Positions 1-8,989 of a DNA stretch of 64,000 nucleotides are shown piece by piece. The notes below the pieces were generated by a model. The model was not told the origin of the DNA, did not search any database, and saw only the letters and a list, made by a program, of their open reading frames with translations. Position numbers and translations under genes: made by a program. Where the stretch lies: assembly GCA_963746255.1 (NCBI GenBank), contig CAVVAJ010000009.1, positions 1,550,001-1,614,000 on the forward strand, read 5' to 3'. Numbering within the stretch: the first letter of the stretch is position 1; each line of letters opens with the position of its first letter. The stretch is from DAOVXM01 sp963746255 (GTDB lineage Bacteria > Chloroflexota > Anaerolineae > Anaerolineales > UBA4823).

Positions 1-1522
1 TGGCAATACTGCCTGGGGCTGCAGCAAAACCAAATCCTGCAAAGACACAAGCCCCTAGGCAGTCATAGCCAGCCATATTGTATTGGGCGTTTCTGGAAAG
101 ATCCACTTGACCATTTGGATTGAGATGATCAACTTTAGCCCGAATCGTCAGCCCGCAAGTGTGGTCTGCTCCTTGGGGGGAAGTGGCATAGGTTACCCCA
201 GTGCCTTTGATGGTGCGTGGGTCATAGGCGGACATCGCCTGGCCTTTAACGGACGGAACGCGCTCTACTCCGTATGATCTTCCGGTTGTTGAGGCGCCAT
301 TACCCAGGATCTTGCCGAGATCAGTTCCCCGCCGGATTTCTTTGATCATATCTAAAGTACTCTCGCCATCCCCAAATTTTAGCAATCCTGCTTCAACTGC
401 GACACCGAGGGCTGCACCGATTTCAATTGTATCTAACCCGATATCATTTACCTCATAATTCAACGCGGCAATGGTATCCAAGTCAGCAATGCCCAAGTTA
501 GAACCTAATAAACCGATTGTTTCATATTCCAATGGGGACACGATACTTTTTCCGTCTGCCCCGCTGTAGACATTTGAACAGCGTATAGTACAACCTGCCA
601 TGCAAGCGTGGGAGGTTTCACTTTCTCCAGCACGTTCAAGCAGGACTTTGCGCATATATTCGCCTGAAATCCGATCTGCGCCTTCGAATTGACCCTCAGA
701 AAAACTCCTAGTCGGGATAGCGCCAAAACTATCACACATTTTAACCATTGCTGCAGTTCCGTAATCCTGGTAGATGGCTGTTTGTGGATGGGTGATTAAA
801 GATTGGGTATACTCTTTTTGCGCTAGTTTAAAAGCTGCTGTATCGTGAATTGGTGGTTTCTGCCCGTTGTGATTATCAATAATGATTGCTTTCAAATGCT
901 TTGATCCCATCACTGCGCCAATCCCACCACGAGCTGCTATACGGGACGGTACCCGGTCCTTATCTAGATTTTGGATGCCAGCTGCAGCAAACTGCATTTC
1001 ACCACCGGGACCAATTAACGCAATGCCGACATCTTTTCCATAACGCTCCAATAAAATCTCAGCAGTCTGATAGACACCATGCCCAGTAAGATCATCTGCC
1101 GGCTCGAATCGCGCGCCATTGACACTCAGGTGCAATATCCACCAACGCGGTTCAGTTGGTTGATCCTCGATGATTAGGGTCTTGATCCCCAGATGAGTGA
1201 GCTTTAGACCTGTGCTGCCACCAGCGTTGCTTTCCTTAACCCCACCGGTTAGTGGGCTTTTCGCACCGATCGATATCCGGTCCGTGCTGGAAAGCATGTG
1301 CCCGACGAGCAGGCCAGGCGCAAAAACAAGTTTGTTTTCCCGGGCTAGCGGATTACATCGCGGGTCAACCTCGTCGACCAAAATCCGCGCTAATAAGCCG
1401 CGCCCACCAAGACGCTCCCAGGTAGCAGGGATCGGTTCTTTGGACAAGGTCTGTGTGCGCATATTAACCCGCCACACTGCAAAGGGGGTTTGGTGTATCT
1501 TGGTTTTATCTGGGTTTGACAT
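1..1522 (-). CDS. Aldehyde:ferredoxin oxidoreductase family protein (partial, 3' end beyond window)
   Basis: Tungsten/molybdopterin enzymes of this family oxidise aldehydes to acids (or the reverse) with ferredoxin. About 507 codons are visible from the ATG at 1522 (AGGAGA just upstream); the C-terminus lies outside the window. Visible family marks are the N-terminal GGRGLLARIL segment, the SPLTGG...ESNAGG pterin-binding region, a cysteine cluster CMAGCTIRC near residue 290, and the DCLGAC motif near the window edge that matches the family's last cluster cysteine. The cluster spacing here is C-x3-C-x3-C, whereas characterised AORs have C-x2-C-x3-C. The gene is divergent from the deoC fusion. 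The family call is firm; the substrate is unknown. Confidence 0.9.
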   Translation of the reverse strand, partial: MSNPDKTKIHQTPFAVWRVNMRTQTLSKEPIPATWERLGGRGLLARILVDEVDPRCNPLARENKLVFAPGLLVGHMLSSTDRISIGAKSPLTGGVKESNAGGSTGLKLTHLGIKTLIIEDQPTEPRWWILHLSVNGARFEPADDLTGHGVYQTAEILLERYGKDVGIALIGPGGEMQFAAAGIQNLDKDRVPSRIAARGGIGAVMGSKHLKAIIIDNHNGQKPPIHDTAAFKLAQKEYTQSLITHPQTAIYQDYGTAAMVKMCDSFGAIPTRSFSEGQFEGADRISGEYMRKVLLERAGESETSHACMAGCTIRCSNVYSGADGKSIVSPLEYETIGLLGSNLGIADLDTIAALNYEVNDIGLDTIEIGAALGVAVEAGLLKFGDGESTLDMIKEIRRGTDLGKILGNGASTTGRSYGVERVPSVKGQAMSAYDPRTIKGTGVTYATSPQGADHTCGLTIRAKVDHLNPNGQVDLSRNAQYNMAGYDCLGACVFAGFGFAAAPGSIA

Positions 1523-2030
1523 GCGGCTCTCCTGAATAAGGTATCTGCGGCTCACCCGAGCGTGGTGAATACTGGCTTCACGCAGATAAGTAATTTACAC
1601 TTGTGGGGTTGAACTGATTATAAAATGAGATTGCCGGTTGATTATGAGCGCTTATAGGTGGGCAATTCAGCATGCTTCTGAATTTTTTAGCTGATAACGC
1701 AAACCAATAGGTTGAGTGTGTGCGATGAGGGGCCACTGGCGCCATTATCCTTTATAATATTCTAGATTTAGATATATTGCATTGTATATAAAGCTAACTC
1801 GAAGAACCATCAACAAATCGCTGCGCGATACGGCGTGGTAGATATCAACGAATGCGTTAGGTTGAGAAGTGTTCCATTGATGTGCAGGCCCCAATTATAC
1901 CCAAAGTAAATCTACTTACTTGCGAACGTGCAAATGATCTCATTGCAAGTTAGGGCAATAATCTATCGCGAACCGAGATAGTTTTATCAAATTTATTAGT
2001 ATATCCATTTCCCATTTGAAGGAGATACAA
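1523..2030. other. Divergent intergenic region (AOR / deoC-gfo)
   Basis: This AT-rich stretch of about 500 bp separates two divergent genes and should hold both promoters. The only regulatory-looking item I see is an imperfect dyad at 1920-1933 (TTGC, six bases, GCAA), with a further GCAA repeat near 1944, which could be an operator for a LacI-like sugar regulator. I could not place a convincing -35/-10 pair and see no coding potential. Confidence 0.4.
1920..1933. promoter_or_regulatory. Possible operator dyad upstream of the sugar operon
   Basis: TTGC-N6-GCAA lies about 100 bp upstream of the deoC-gfo start. Short half-sites of this form are common for LacI-family repressors, but no regulator gene is nearby, so the assignment is weak. 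Confidence 0.2.
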
Positions 2031-3905
2031 GTGACAACCAATCTAGACAGCAAAACCATCACATACCATCAGCTTGCTAAGACGATCGATCACTCATTAT
2101 TGAGGCCTGAGCTTACAGAAGCAGATGTTATCGCCGGGTGCGAACTGGCGGCCCAATACGATGTCGCGTCTGTTTGTGTAAAACCTTACCATGTAAAATT
2201 AGCTCAGCAGGTGCTAGCAGGGACTGATGTCGCTGTTGGCACAGTAGTTGGTTTCCCACATGGTGGCAATTCTACGGAGACCAAGGTATCTGAAGCCCAG
2301 CAAGCGATTGCTGAAGGTGCCACCGAGCTTGATATGGTGCTCAATATCGGGGAACTGCGTTCTGGACACGCCGAGTACGTCAAGAAAGATATAGATGCAG
2401 TGGTAGAGGCAGCCCAGGGAAAAGCAATAGTTAAAGTCATCCTGGAGAATGCCTATCTCACGGATAAGGAGAAAGTGCTAGCATGCCAGCTGTGTGAACA
2501 AGCCGGAGTTGATTTTGTGAAGACATCAACTGGTTTTGCGCCGGGTGGGGCAACCATCCCTGACCTAATTTTAATGCGCGCAACTGTTGGCCCAGAGGTG
2601 CAGGTGAAAGCCGCCGGGGGAGTACGTACCCTGGATGCCCTCCTGGAAGTGATCGATGTCGGGGTAACCCGGACCGGGGCGACAGCTACAGCAGTTATCT
2701 TGGATGAATTCGAGACAACGGAAAAACTTGACCTAAGGGAGGCTGCAATGACTCAAGCAAAAGATTTAAAAGTCGGTGTAGTAGGTGCTGGATTCATCGG
2801 ACCAGCCCATATCGAAGCGTTACGACGCTTGGGAATCCAGGTGGTCGGGCTGAGTGAAGACACACCGGAACGAGCGCGGGAAAAAGCCGCCGAACTGCGG
2901 TTGGGAAAGGCTTACAACTCCTTTGAAGCTATGGTGGCTGACCCGTATTTGGATGTCATCCATATCACCTCCCCAAATCACCTGCATTACCCACATGCCA
3001 AGGCGAGTTTATTGGCTGGCAAACATGTGGTGTGCGAGAAGCCGCTGGCGATGAATTCCGCTGAATCAAGCGAATTGGTCAAGCTAGCAAAAGAACGCCA
3101 GCTGGTCAATGTGGTAAATTTCAACATCCGCTTCTACCCGTTAGCGCTCCAAGCCCGGTCGATTGTTCAGGAAAATAAACTGGGGGATGTATATATCGTC
3201 CAGGGTTCATATTTGCAGGACTGGCTGCTGCTGCCAACGGATTGGAACTGGCGGCTTGAAACCGGCCTCGGTGGTGACATGCGCGCGGTCGCGGATATCG
3301 GTTCACATTGGTTGGATTTGGTTACTTTTATCACGGATTTAGAGGTTGAGTCGGTCTTCGCAGATTTCAAGACCTTTCTGACGGTGCGCAAAAAACCAAT
3401 TAAGGCCATTGACACTTTCGGCGGGAAGCTGCAAACCGCGGCAGAGTTTATTGAACAGCCAATTCACACGGAGGACTATGCCACCGTTTTGCTGCATTTC
3501 AGAGGCGGTGCACGGGGGACGTTTACCGTCTCGCAGGTCAGTGCTGGCCGCAAGAATAGGCTGTATTATGAGATAGATGGAGCCCAGTCTGCTATGGCAT
3601 GGGATTCTGAGCGCCCGAACGAACTGTGGTTGGGGCATCGTGAGCGCCCGAATGAAATCCTGATGAAGGACCCTTCTCTATTGTCGGATTTCGCTCGCCA
3701 ACATGCTTCCTACCCCGGTGGACACAATGAAGGTTTTCCAGACACCTTTAAACAGTTATATGCGGCTGTTTATAGCTATATTGAAGCAGGAGACTACTAT
3801 GCTAAACCCGATTTTGCGACATTTGCAGATGGGCACCAAGAATTGGTCATCGGCGATGCGATCCTACGCAGTGCGAAAGAAGGTTGCTGGGTTGATGTCG
3901 TGTAA
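2031..3905 (+). CDS. Deoxyribose-phosphate aldolase (DeoC) fused to Gfo/Idh/MocA oxidoreductase
   Basis: Residues about 6-230 form a DeoC-type class I aldolase: the LDMVLNIG strand carries the catalytic Asp, VKTSTGF carries the Schiff-base Lys (about residue 164), and VKAAGG the second Lys. From about residue 240 a complete NAD(P)-dependent Gfo/Idh/MocA dehydrogenase follows, with a GVVGAGFIG dinucleotide-binding loop and the EKP motif. I chose the GTG at 2031 because AAGGAG sits six bases before it; an upstream TTG at 2016 is inside that ribosome-binding region. There is no stop between the domains, yet a good ribosome-binding site and ATG sit at the junction (2735-2750). It may be a true fusion, or two proteins made from one reading frame. 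It starts a sugar-catabolism operon. Confidence 0.85.
   Translation: MTTNLDSKTITYHQLAKTIDHSLLRPELTEADVIAGCELAAQYDVASVCVKPYHVKLAQQVLAGTDVAVGTVVGFPHGGNSTETKVSEAQQAIAEGATELDMVLNIGELRSGHAEYVKKDIDAVVEAAQGKAIVKVILENAYLTDKEKVLACQLCEQAGVDFVKTSTGFAPGGATIPDLILMRATVGPEVQVKAAGGVRTLDALLEVIDVGVTRTGATATAVILDEFETTEKLDLREAAMTQAKDLKVGVVGAGFIGPAHIEALRRLGIQVVGLSEDTPERAREKAAELRLGKAYNSFEAMVADPYLDVIHITSPNHLHYPHAKASLLAGKHVVCEKPLAMNSAESSELVKLAKERQLVNVVNFNIRFYPLALQARSIVQENKLGDVYIVQGSYLQDWLLLPTDWNWRLETGLGGDMRAVADIGSHWLDLVTFITDLEVESVFADFKTFLTVRKKPIKAIDTFGGKLQTAAEFIEQPIHTEDYATVLLHFRGGARGTFTVSQVSAGRKNRLYYEIDGAQSAMAWDSERPNELWLGHRERPNEILMKDPSLLSDFARQHASYPGGHNEGFPDTFKQLYAAVYSYIEAGDYYAKPDFATFADGHQELVIGDAILRSAKEGCWVDVV
2735..2750 (+). 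promoter_or_regulatory. Internal ribosome-binding site and start codon at the DeoC/Gfo junction
   Basis: AAGGGAGG at 2735-2742 precedes an in-frame ATG at 2748. Translation from it would give a full-length Gfo/Idh/MocA protein beginning MTQAKDLKVGVVGAG, a normal family N-terminus. A TAA at 2734-2736 lies one frame off, so a single-base indel would separate the two genes. Confidence 0.55.
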
Positions 3906-3950
3906 ACAAACCACATAACATCATAAAAGAAAGAATATAAGGAGCATAAA

Positions 3951-4865
3951 ATGAAACTGGGATTCATGACTGCGGCATTTCCTAACTTATCTTTTGAAGA
4001 AGTTGCTGCCTGGGCAGCAGGAAATGGCTTTGAAATGCTTGAGGTGGCCTGTTGGCCAGTAGGAAAAGCCGAGCGTCGCTATGCAGGTGTAACCCATATT
4101 GATGTTGATGAATTCAGCGCGGCAGATGCCAAAGAGATCCGCGCGGTGCTTGCGAATTATGGACTGGAGATCTCATCGCTGGGATATTACCCTAACCCAC
4201 TGCATCCTGACCCAGAGCATCGTGTTATGGTGATCGACCACCTAAAGAAAGTTATCTTGGCGGCAGAAATACTAGAGGTGCCGATTGTGGGTACATTTAT
4301 CGGCCGTGATAAAAACAAGAATGTGGAAGACAACCTGGAAAACTTCAAGGTTGTCTGGCCTCCCATTGTCAAGTTCGCCGCTAAACATAACGTCAAAATT
4401 GCCATTGAAAACTGCCCGATGATTTTCTCCAATGATGAGTGGCCAGGCGGTGACAACCTAGCGATTTCCCCGGCTATTTGGCGGAAGATGTTTGAGATCA
4501 TCCCGGATGACAACTTTGGGTTAAACCTTGATCCATCACACCTGATCTGGCAGTTTATTGATTATGTACGGGTTGTATATGAGTTTGGGGAACGCATCTT
4601 CCATGTCCACGCTAAAGACCTACGTATCGACTATGAAGGGTTGTACCAGAACGGTGTTATGTCGGCAGGCATGGGCTGGCAAATTCCACGGCTGCCCGGT
4701 TTGGGCGATGTGGATTGGGGTAAGTTCATCAGTGCTTTGTACGGGGTTGGTTATGATTATGTGGTCAGTATTGAGCACGAAGACCGTGCTTTTGAAAAGA
4801 CAGAGGAATTGGTCATACGCGGTTTCTTGATATCGCGTGATGTCTTGAAGCCATATATCAAATAG
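3951..4865 (+). CDS. Sugar phosphate isomerase/epimerase-like TIM-barrel protein
   Basis: This 304-aa protein belongs to the xylose isomerase-like (AP endonuclease 2) TIM-barrel superfamily, whose members isomerise or epimerise sugars or act on cyclitols. Probable metal ligands are visible in order: Glu in IAIENCP (about residue 150), the NLDPSHL motif, VHAKD, and SIEHED near the C-terminus. AAGGAG lies seven bases before the ATG. It follows the DeoC-Gfo gene by 45 bp and is nearly joined to the ROK kinase, so it probably handles the product of the dehydrogenase. The exact substrate cannot be read from the sequence. Confidence 0.85.
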   Translation: MKLGFMTAAFPNLSFEEVAAWAAGNGFEMLEVACWPVGKAERRYAGVTHIDVDEFSAADAKEIRAVLANYGLEISSLGYYPNPLHPDPEHRVMVIDHLKKVILAAEILEVPIVGTFIGRDKNKNVEDNLENFKVVWPPIVKFAAKHNVKIAIENCPMIFSNDEWPGGDNLAISPAIWRKMFEIIPDDNFGLNLDPSHLIWQFIDYVRVVYEFGERIFHVHAKDLRIDYEGLYQNGVMSAGMGWQIPRLPGLGDVDWGKFISALYGVGYDYVVSIEHEDRAFEKTEELVIRGFLISRDVLKPYIK

Positions 4866-4867
4866 TC

Positions 4868-5836
4868 ATGAACAAGTTTATTGGCGTTGATCTGGGCGGT
4901 ACTTTGCTAAAGGCAGCTGTCGTCGATACCGGGGACGGGACTGTATCAGGATTAAAACGCATCGAGACACGGGCACGTGCCGGTCATGACGCAGTAATTG
5001 AGCGCATGGCAGAGCTGATATGCAGCGTGATCGAAGGAAGCAGTGTCCCTATATCCCAAATTGGTGGAATTGGCATCGGTGTGCCGGGTGTGCTTGACCT
5101 TGATAAAGGGGAAGTGGTCTTTCTGCCGAACCTGCCCGGCAATTGGCCAAATGTCCCTTTGCGCCATAAGATCGAGACAAGTATTGGATTGCCAGCCCAC
5201 TTGATAAACGATGTGCGTTCAATGACTCTCGCGGAGTGGACTTTTGGTGCTGGCAGGGGAGTAGATTCAATCGCATGTTTTGCGATTGGCACCGGCATCG
5301 GGGGAGGGTTGGTCATCAACGGGCAGCTGCACCTAGGGAGTAATGGGACGGCAGGCGAGCTCGGCCACCAAATCATTGACATGAACGGGCCGAAATGCGG
5401 CTGCGGAAGCCGGGGGTGTTTGGAAGCATTTGCCTCTGGCCCAGCGATTGTCGCTATGGGCGTCAAAGCCGTTGTCCAAGGATTGACTACAAATATCGGC
5501 TCGCTGGCAGATTATGATCTCAACAAAATCACACCGAAATTGATCTACGATGCGGCAATGCAGGGCGATGCGATCGCCAACGACATCTTTAAACGAGCAG
5601 GATTTTATATCGGTATTGCAGCGACCAGTACCTTAGCCGCCGTCGGCCCTCGCAAAATCGTTATTGGCGGTGGTGTTGCCCAAGCTGGTGATTTGCTGCT
5701 TGAGCCTATCCGCCAGACGGTACTGGAGCGATTTTTTATCGTTCCCACTAAGGAGTTTGAGATCGTTCAAGCCGCGCTTGGCGCAGATGCTGGTTTGATC
5801 GGCGCTGCTTTATGGGCCTGTAACCTCTCCCCCTGA
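4868..5836 (+). CDS. ROK family sugar kinase (glucokinase-like)
   Basis: This 322-aa ROK protein has the N-terminal phosphate loop DLGGTLLKAAVV, the GTGIGGG adenosine-binding segment, and the zinc motif CGCGSRGCLEAF that defines ROK kinases. It lacks an N-terminal helix-turn-helix, so it is a kinase rather than a NagC-type repressor. It starts two bases after the isomerase stop codon and probably phosphorylates the sugar processed by this operon. Glucose, N-acetylglucosamine or N-acetylmannosamine are typical family substrates; I cannot choose between them. Confidence 0.88.
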   Translation: MNKFIGVDLGGTLLKAAVVDTGDGTVSGLKRIETRARAGHDAVIERMAELICSVIEGSSVPISQIGGIGIGVPGVLDLDKGEVVFLPNLPGNWPNVPLRHKIETSIGLPAHLINDVRSMTLAEWTFGAGRGVDSIACFAIGTGIGGGLVINGQLHLGSNGTAGELGHQIIDMNGPKCGCGSRGCLEAFASGPAIVAMGVKAVVQGLTTNIGSLADYDLNKITPKLIYDAAMQGDAIANDIFKRAGFYIGIAATSTLAAVGPRKIVIGGGVAQAGDLLLEPIRQTVLERFFIVPTKEFEIVQAALGADAGLIGAALWACNLSP

Positions 5837-5896
5837 GTGCGGCGTGGCAGATCAACTGAGTAGACTACGACAACTTCACCTTGTGTTTTTCTTATA

Positions 5897-5944
5897 ACCA
5901 GCGGTTCAATCCATGGAACGGATAAAAGCCGCTGGTTGCTTTTG
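5897..5944 (+). terminator. Probable intrinsic terminator after the ROK kinase gene
   Basis: A perfect 9-bp stem, AACCAGCGG (5897-5905) with CCGCTGGTT (5929-5937), is followed by GCTTTT. The loop contains a smaller GTTC/GAAC hairpin. It would end the sugar operon transcript. Confidence 0.6.
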
Positions 5945-6142
5945 AAAATCATAGTCGGTTATTGCACAGATTGATGCCAATGGATCATCTGATAGATTTG
6001 GCGTATACTTCCTGTGTTTGTTGATGACCAGATAGATCCCAGAAAGTTGTAGTTTTGCAGTCCGCGCAGCTGAGGGAATAAATTGAAAAATATATTGGAT
6101 ATCGGGGTGCGATAGGAACGCATATCCTGCGAGGCTATCTTA
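5945..6142. other. Gap upstream of the UroD-like gene
   Basis: About 200 bp of AT-rich sequence lie between the terminator and the UroD-like gene. It presumably holds a promoter, but I could not place one with confidence. No coding potential is seen. Confidence 0.3.
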
Positions 6143-7261
6143 ATGGATCACCGCACAAGAGTACTTTGCAGCATAGAACACCAAGAACCTGATCGTGTAC
6201 CAACGGCTTTGTGGGGCAGCACCTACGGGCTAACTGATCCGGTTTATCACGCATTGTTGAAACATTTGGGATTAGGAGATGCTGTTGCGCCATTCAGGAT
6301 ACGGCGTGGTCATAGTGTTAACTATTACGACGATCGTATCCTAGAAGCGTTGGATATTGACGTTCGGCACGCTTGGTTGGGATTTACCGATATTGCCGGA
6401 CCGCCATATGGAGGCGGAATAGATGCCTGGGGAATAGAGTGGGCTCAGGCGGGGCTATATCTTTCCCCTTCCAAGAGCCCTTTGACTGAGGCAACTATAG
6501 AAGACTTGGATGATTATCCTTGGCCAGATGTCGAGAGGTTGATCCGCAGAGAAGAACTAGGTGAACGTGCACGCTACTTGAGAGAGCGCACTGATTATGC
6601 GGTTATCGGGAGAGCTGTAGACTCATACGGTCCATTTGAGCGCGCCTCTCAACTGCGCGGCTACGAGAATTTTATGATGGACTTGGCGAAGGGGGAGGAA
6701 TTTGCTGATGTTCTGATTGGGAAAGTAACCGATGTGCTCTGCCGGCTGAATGAGATATACATGGATACCGCTGGACCATATTTGGATCTATTCGAGCTGC
6801 CCGGGGATGATTACGCAGCGCAAAACCCCATCATTTCTCCCCGCATGTTTGATCGCTTTTTCGCACCAGCCTGGCAGCGGATGATTTCATTGGTGAAGGA
6901 AGCCTCCCCGAATTGTAAGGTCATGTTTCACTCTGACGGTCGCATGGAGCCGTTTCTAGAGCGATTGATTGGTCTAGAGGTGGATGTTTTCCATTGCCTT
7001 GAGCCATTACCAAATGTTGATATGCACATGATCAAACAGACATATGGCGACCGGTTGTGTTTCTTGGGGGCAATCGACATTAAAAAAGCCCTGCAGGGAG
7101 ATGCTGCGCGGGTCACGGCAGAAGTCCAGGAGCGTATTCAAGCGCTCGCACCAGGTGGTGGGTATATCCTTGCTCCAGCCAATCACCTGCAGCCTGATGT
7201 CCCACCCGAAAATGTGGGTGCGCTGTATGAGGCGGCACGAAATTTGGGTAGATATTCTTGA
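6143..7261 (+). CDS. Uroporphyrinogen decarboxylase-family protein (non-haem paralogue)
   Basis: This 372-aa protein has the UroD/MtaA/CmuA TIM-barrel layout: an RV(L)xxxxHQEPDRVP N-terminus, SPRMFDRFFAPAWQRM in the middle, HSDGRMEPFLERLIGLEVD, and a C-terminal PANHLQPDVPPENV segment. True haem-pathway UroD is shorter and has a different N-terminus. Members of this divergent group are often found beside sugar or methyl-transfer genes and mostly lack assigned functions. No corrinoid protein or methyltransferase activator is nearby. It is followed directly by the HAD phosphatase gene, so the two are probably cotranscribed. Confidence 0.8.
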   Translation: MDHRTRVLCSIEHQEPDRVPTALWGSTYGLTDPVYHALLKHLGLGDAVAPFRIRRGHSVNYYDDRILEALDIDVRHAWLGFTDIAGPPYGGGIDAWGIEWAQAGLYLSPSKSPLTEATIEDLDDYPWPDVERLIRREELGERARYLRERTDYAVIGRAVDSYGPFERASQLRGYENFMMDLAKGEEFADVLIGKVTDVLCRLNEIYMDTAGPYLDLFELPGDDYAAQNPIISPRMFDRFFAPAWQRMISLVKEASPNCKVMFHSDGRMEPFLERLIGLEVDVFHCLEPLPNVDMHMIKQTYGDRLCFLGAIDIKKALQGDAARVTAEVQERIQALAPGGGYILAPANHLQPDVPPENVGALYEAARNLGRYS

Positions 7262-7278
7262 AGGAACCCAATCAAGCA

Positions 7279-7965
7279 ATGACTTCTAAGATTAGCAAGA
7301 TGGCTACCGGTCAATACTCGGCGGTGATCTTTGATATGGATGGCTTGATGTTCGATACAGAACAAATCGCCCAGCATGTTTGGGAACAAGCCGCTAAACA
7401 ATACGGCTACCAAACTCCAAATAATGCTTTCCTGGGAGTGATTGGTAAAGCGCGCCCGGATGTGGAGATTTATACCCAGCAGGTATTTGGAGATGAGTTC
7501 CCTTTCGACAACGTTTATCACCGCAAACGGCAGCTGATGCGTGAGCATCTAGCAAAGCACGGCGTGCCCCTCAAACCAGGCATTATGGAGTTGTTGGATT
7601 GGTTAGAAAAACAGGATATCGTGAAAGCTCTAGCCAGCTCGTCCCCTTGCGTGGTGATCCTTGACCACCTCAAACAGGCGGGGATTACCCCGGCACGTTT
7701 TAGCGAAATTATCGGCGGGGATGAAGTGAACCTGGGGAAACCAGCCCCTGACATTTTCCTTTTAGCTGCCGCAAAGCTGAGAGTCTCCCCTGATGAATGT
7801 ATTGTTATTGAAGATTCGAACGCCGGAATTCACGCCGCGCACAAGGCTGGTATGTTGCCCCTAATGGTACCGGATCTGATCCCCCCAACAGAGGAGACAA
7901 AGCATTTGGCATACCGGATATTCTCCAATTTGCATGATGTCAGGACCTACCTAGCCGAATGGTAA
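7279..7965 (+). CDS. HAD superfamily phosphatase (beta-phosphoglucomutase-like)
   Basis: A 228-aa subfamily IA HAD hydrolase. Motif I is VIFDMDGLMFD, the motif II region is ALASSSP, motif III is LGKPAPDIF, and motif IV is VIEDSNAGIHAAHKAGM. The cap is the small helical type of beta-phosphoglucomutase and sugar-phosphate phosphatases. The start is uncertain: ATG 7279 has GAAGGA about 13 bases upstream, ATG 7300 is also possible, and a TTG at 7258 overlaps the upstream stop. It probably dephosphorylates a sugar phosphate. A decayed homologue lies about 1 kb downstream. Confidence 0.85.
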   Translation: MTSKISKMATGQYSAVIFDMDGLMFDTEQIAQHVWEQAAKQYGYQTPNNAFLGVIGKARPDVEIYTQQVFGDEFPFDNVYHRKRQLMREHLAKHGVPLKPGIMELLDWLEKQDIVKALASSSPCVVILDHLKQAGITPARFSEIIGGDEVNLGKPAPDIFLLAAAKLRVSPDECIVIEDSNAGIHAAHKAGMLPLMVPDLIPPTEETKHLAYRIFSNLHDVRTYLAEW

Positions 7966-8049
7966 ACGACGAGCAGCCAGCATTTTATGGGATTCTTGTG
8001 CTGGCGGCAGTGGACTCGGCTCTGTAAATTTGGCACCATTGATCTCGTT

Positions 8050-8958
8050 ATGGATAATTTAACAGCCTATACCAAGACATTACGAGAGGCGATTATCGCT
8101 GAGACCCTCGTCGCTATGGGGTTGTCAAAGACGAGGGTGGTCAAGGGGTTGGTCACCCCCTTGCTGTATCTTCCGGCAAACCGTTTTGCTCAGCTTATCG
8201 CCCAGTATGATCGCCAGGTTGGGGAGCAGGGTTTTCGGGCTACAACCCGCAATTTCCTGCAGGATTTCAGCTCAAATTATGGGACGCGGGGCACAGAGCA
8301 TTTGCCAGCTGAAGGCCCACTGTTGATCGCTTCTAACCATCCAGGCACTCTTGATGGATTTGTGATTGCTGCGAGCTTACCGCGTGATGACCTAAAAATT
8401 GTCCTGAGCGGTGTTCCATTTACACGCTCTCTGCAAGCCACTCGCAACCACTTGATTTACACCACGCATGATACCCACCAGCGGATGACCGTTGTCAGGT
8501 CAATTATCCACCATTTGAGAGCGGGAGGGGCACTGCTAATTTTCCCAAGCGGCCGTTTAGACCCTGACCCGGCATTTCTAGCTGATGCAGAAAAAGCTCT
8601 CGAGCGCTGGCACGCTAGCTTGGCGGTTATCTTACGCAGGGTGCCGGAAACACAGATGGTACTTTCGGTTGCCAGCGGGATGCTGTCTGCAAAGTGGCTG
8701 CAGAATCCCTTGGTCAGGCTGTTGCGAAAAGGGTGGGAGCGTCAGAAACTGGCAGAATTTTTCCAAACGATGCAGCAATTAATGTTCCCGGGCAGTGTTA
8801 CCTTGTATCCAAAAGTGACATTCGCTCCCCCTATTAGAGCGGATGAATTGATTTCCCAGAGCGAAGATTTGATGCCGGCAATACTTGAATCCTCAGCCCA
8901 GCTCCTTAAAGAGCATCAGATCTGGCTTGATCAAGCTGATGGGCAGGATATTGATTAG
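8050..8958 (+). CDS. PlsC-like 1-acyl-glycerol-3-phosphate acyltransferase
   Basis: This 302-aa protein carries the acyltransferase block I as SNHPGTLDGF (HX4D with Pro-Gly inside) and block III as FPSGR, a variant of FPEGT. It would transfer acyl groups to a phospholipid or glycolipid precursor at the membrane. An upstream ATG (7987) gives 21 extra residues that do not look protein-like, so I prefer the ATG at 8050, although neither has a clear ribosome-binding site. The exact acceptor is unknown, and the Glu-to-Ser change in block III makes a non-standard substrate possible. Confidence 0.75.
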   Translation: MDNLTAYTKTLREAIIAETLVAMGLSKTRVVKGLVTPLLYLPANRFAQLIAQYDRQVGEQGFRATTRNFLQDFSSNYGTRGTEHLPAEGPLLIASNHPGTLDGFVIAASLPRDDLKIVLSGVPFTRSLQATRNHLIYTTHDTHQRMTVVRSIIHHLRAGGALLIFPSGRLDPDPAFLADAEKALERWHASLAVILRRVPETQMVLSVASGMLSAKWLQNPLVRLLRKGWERQKLAEFFQTMQQLMFPGSVTLYPKVTFAPPIRADELISQSEDLMPAILESSAQLLKEHQIWLDQADGQDID

Positions 8959-8989
8959 ATCAATAAGCAGCGCTTATGCTTTGTCAAGG

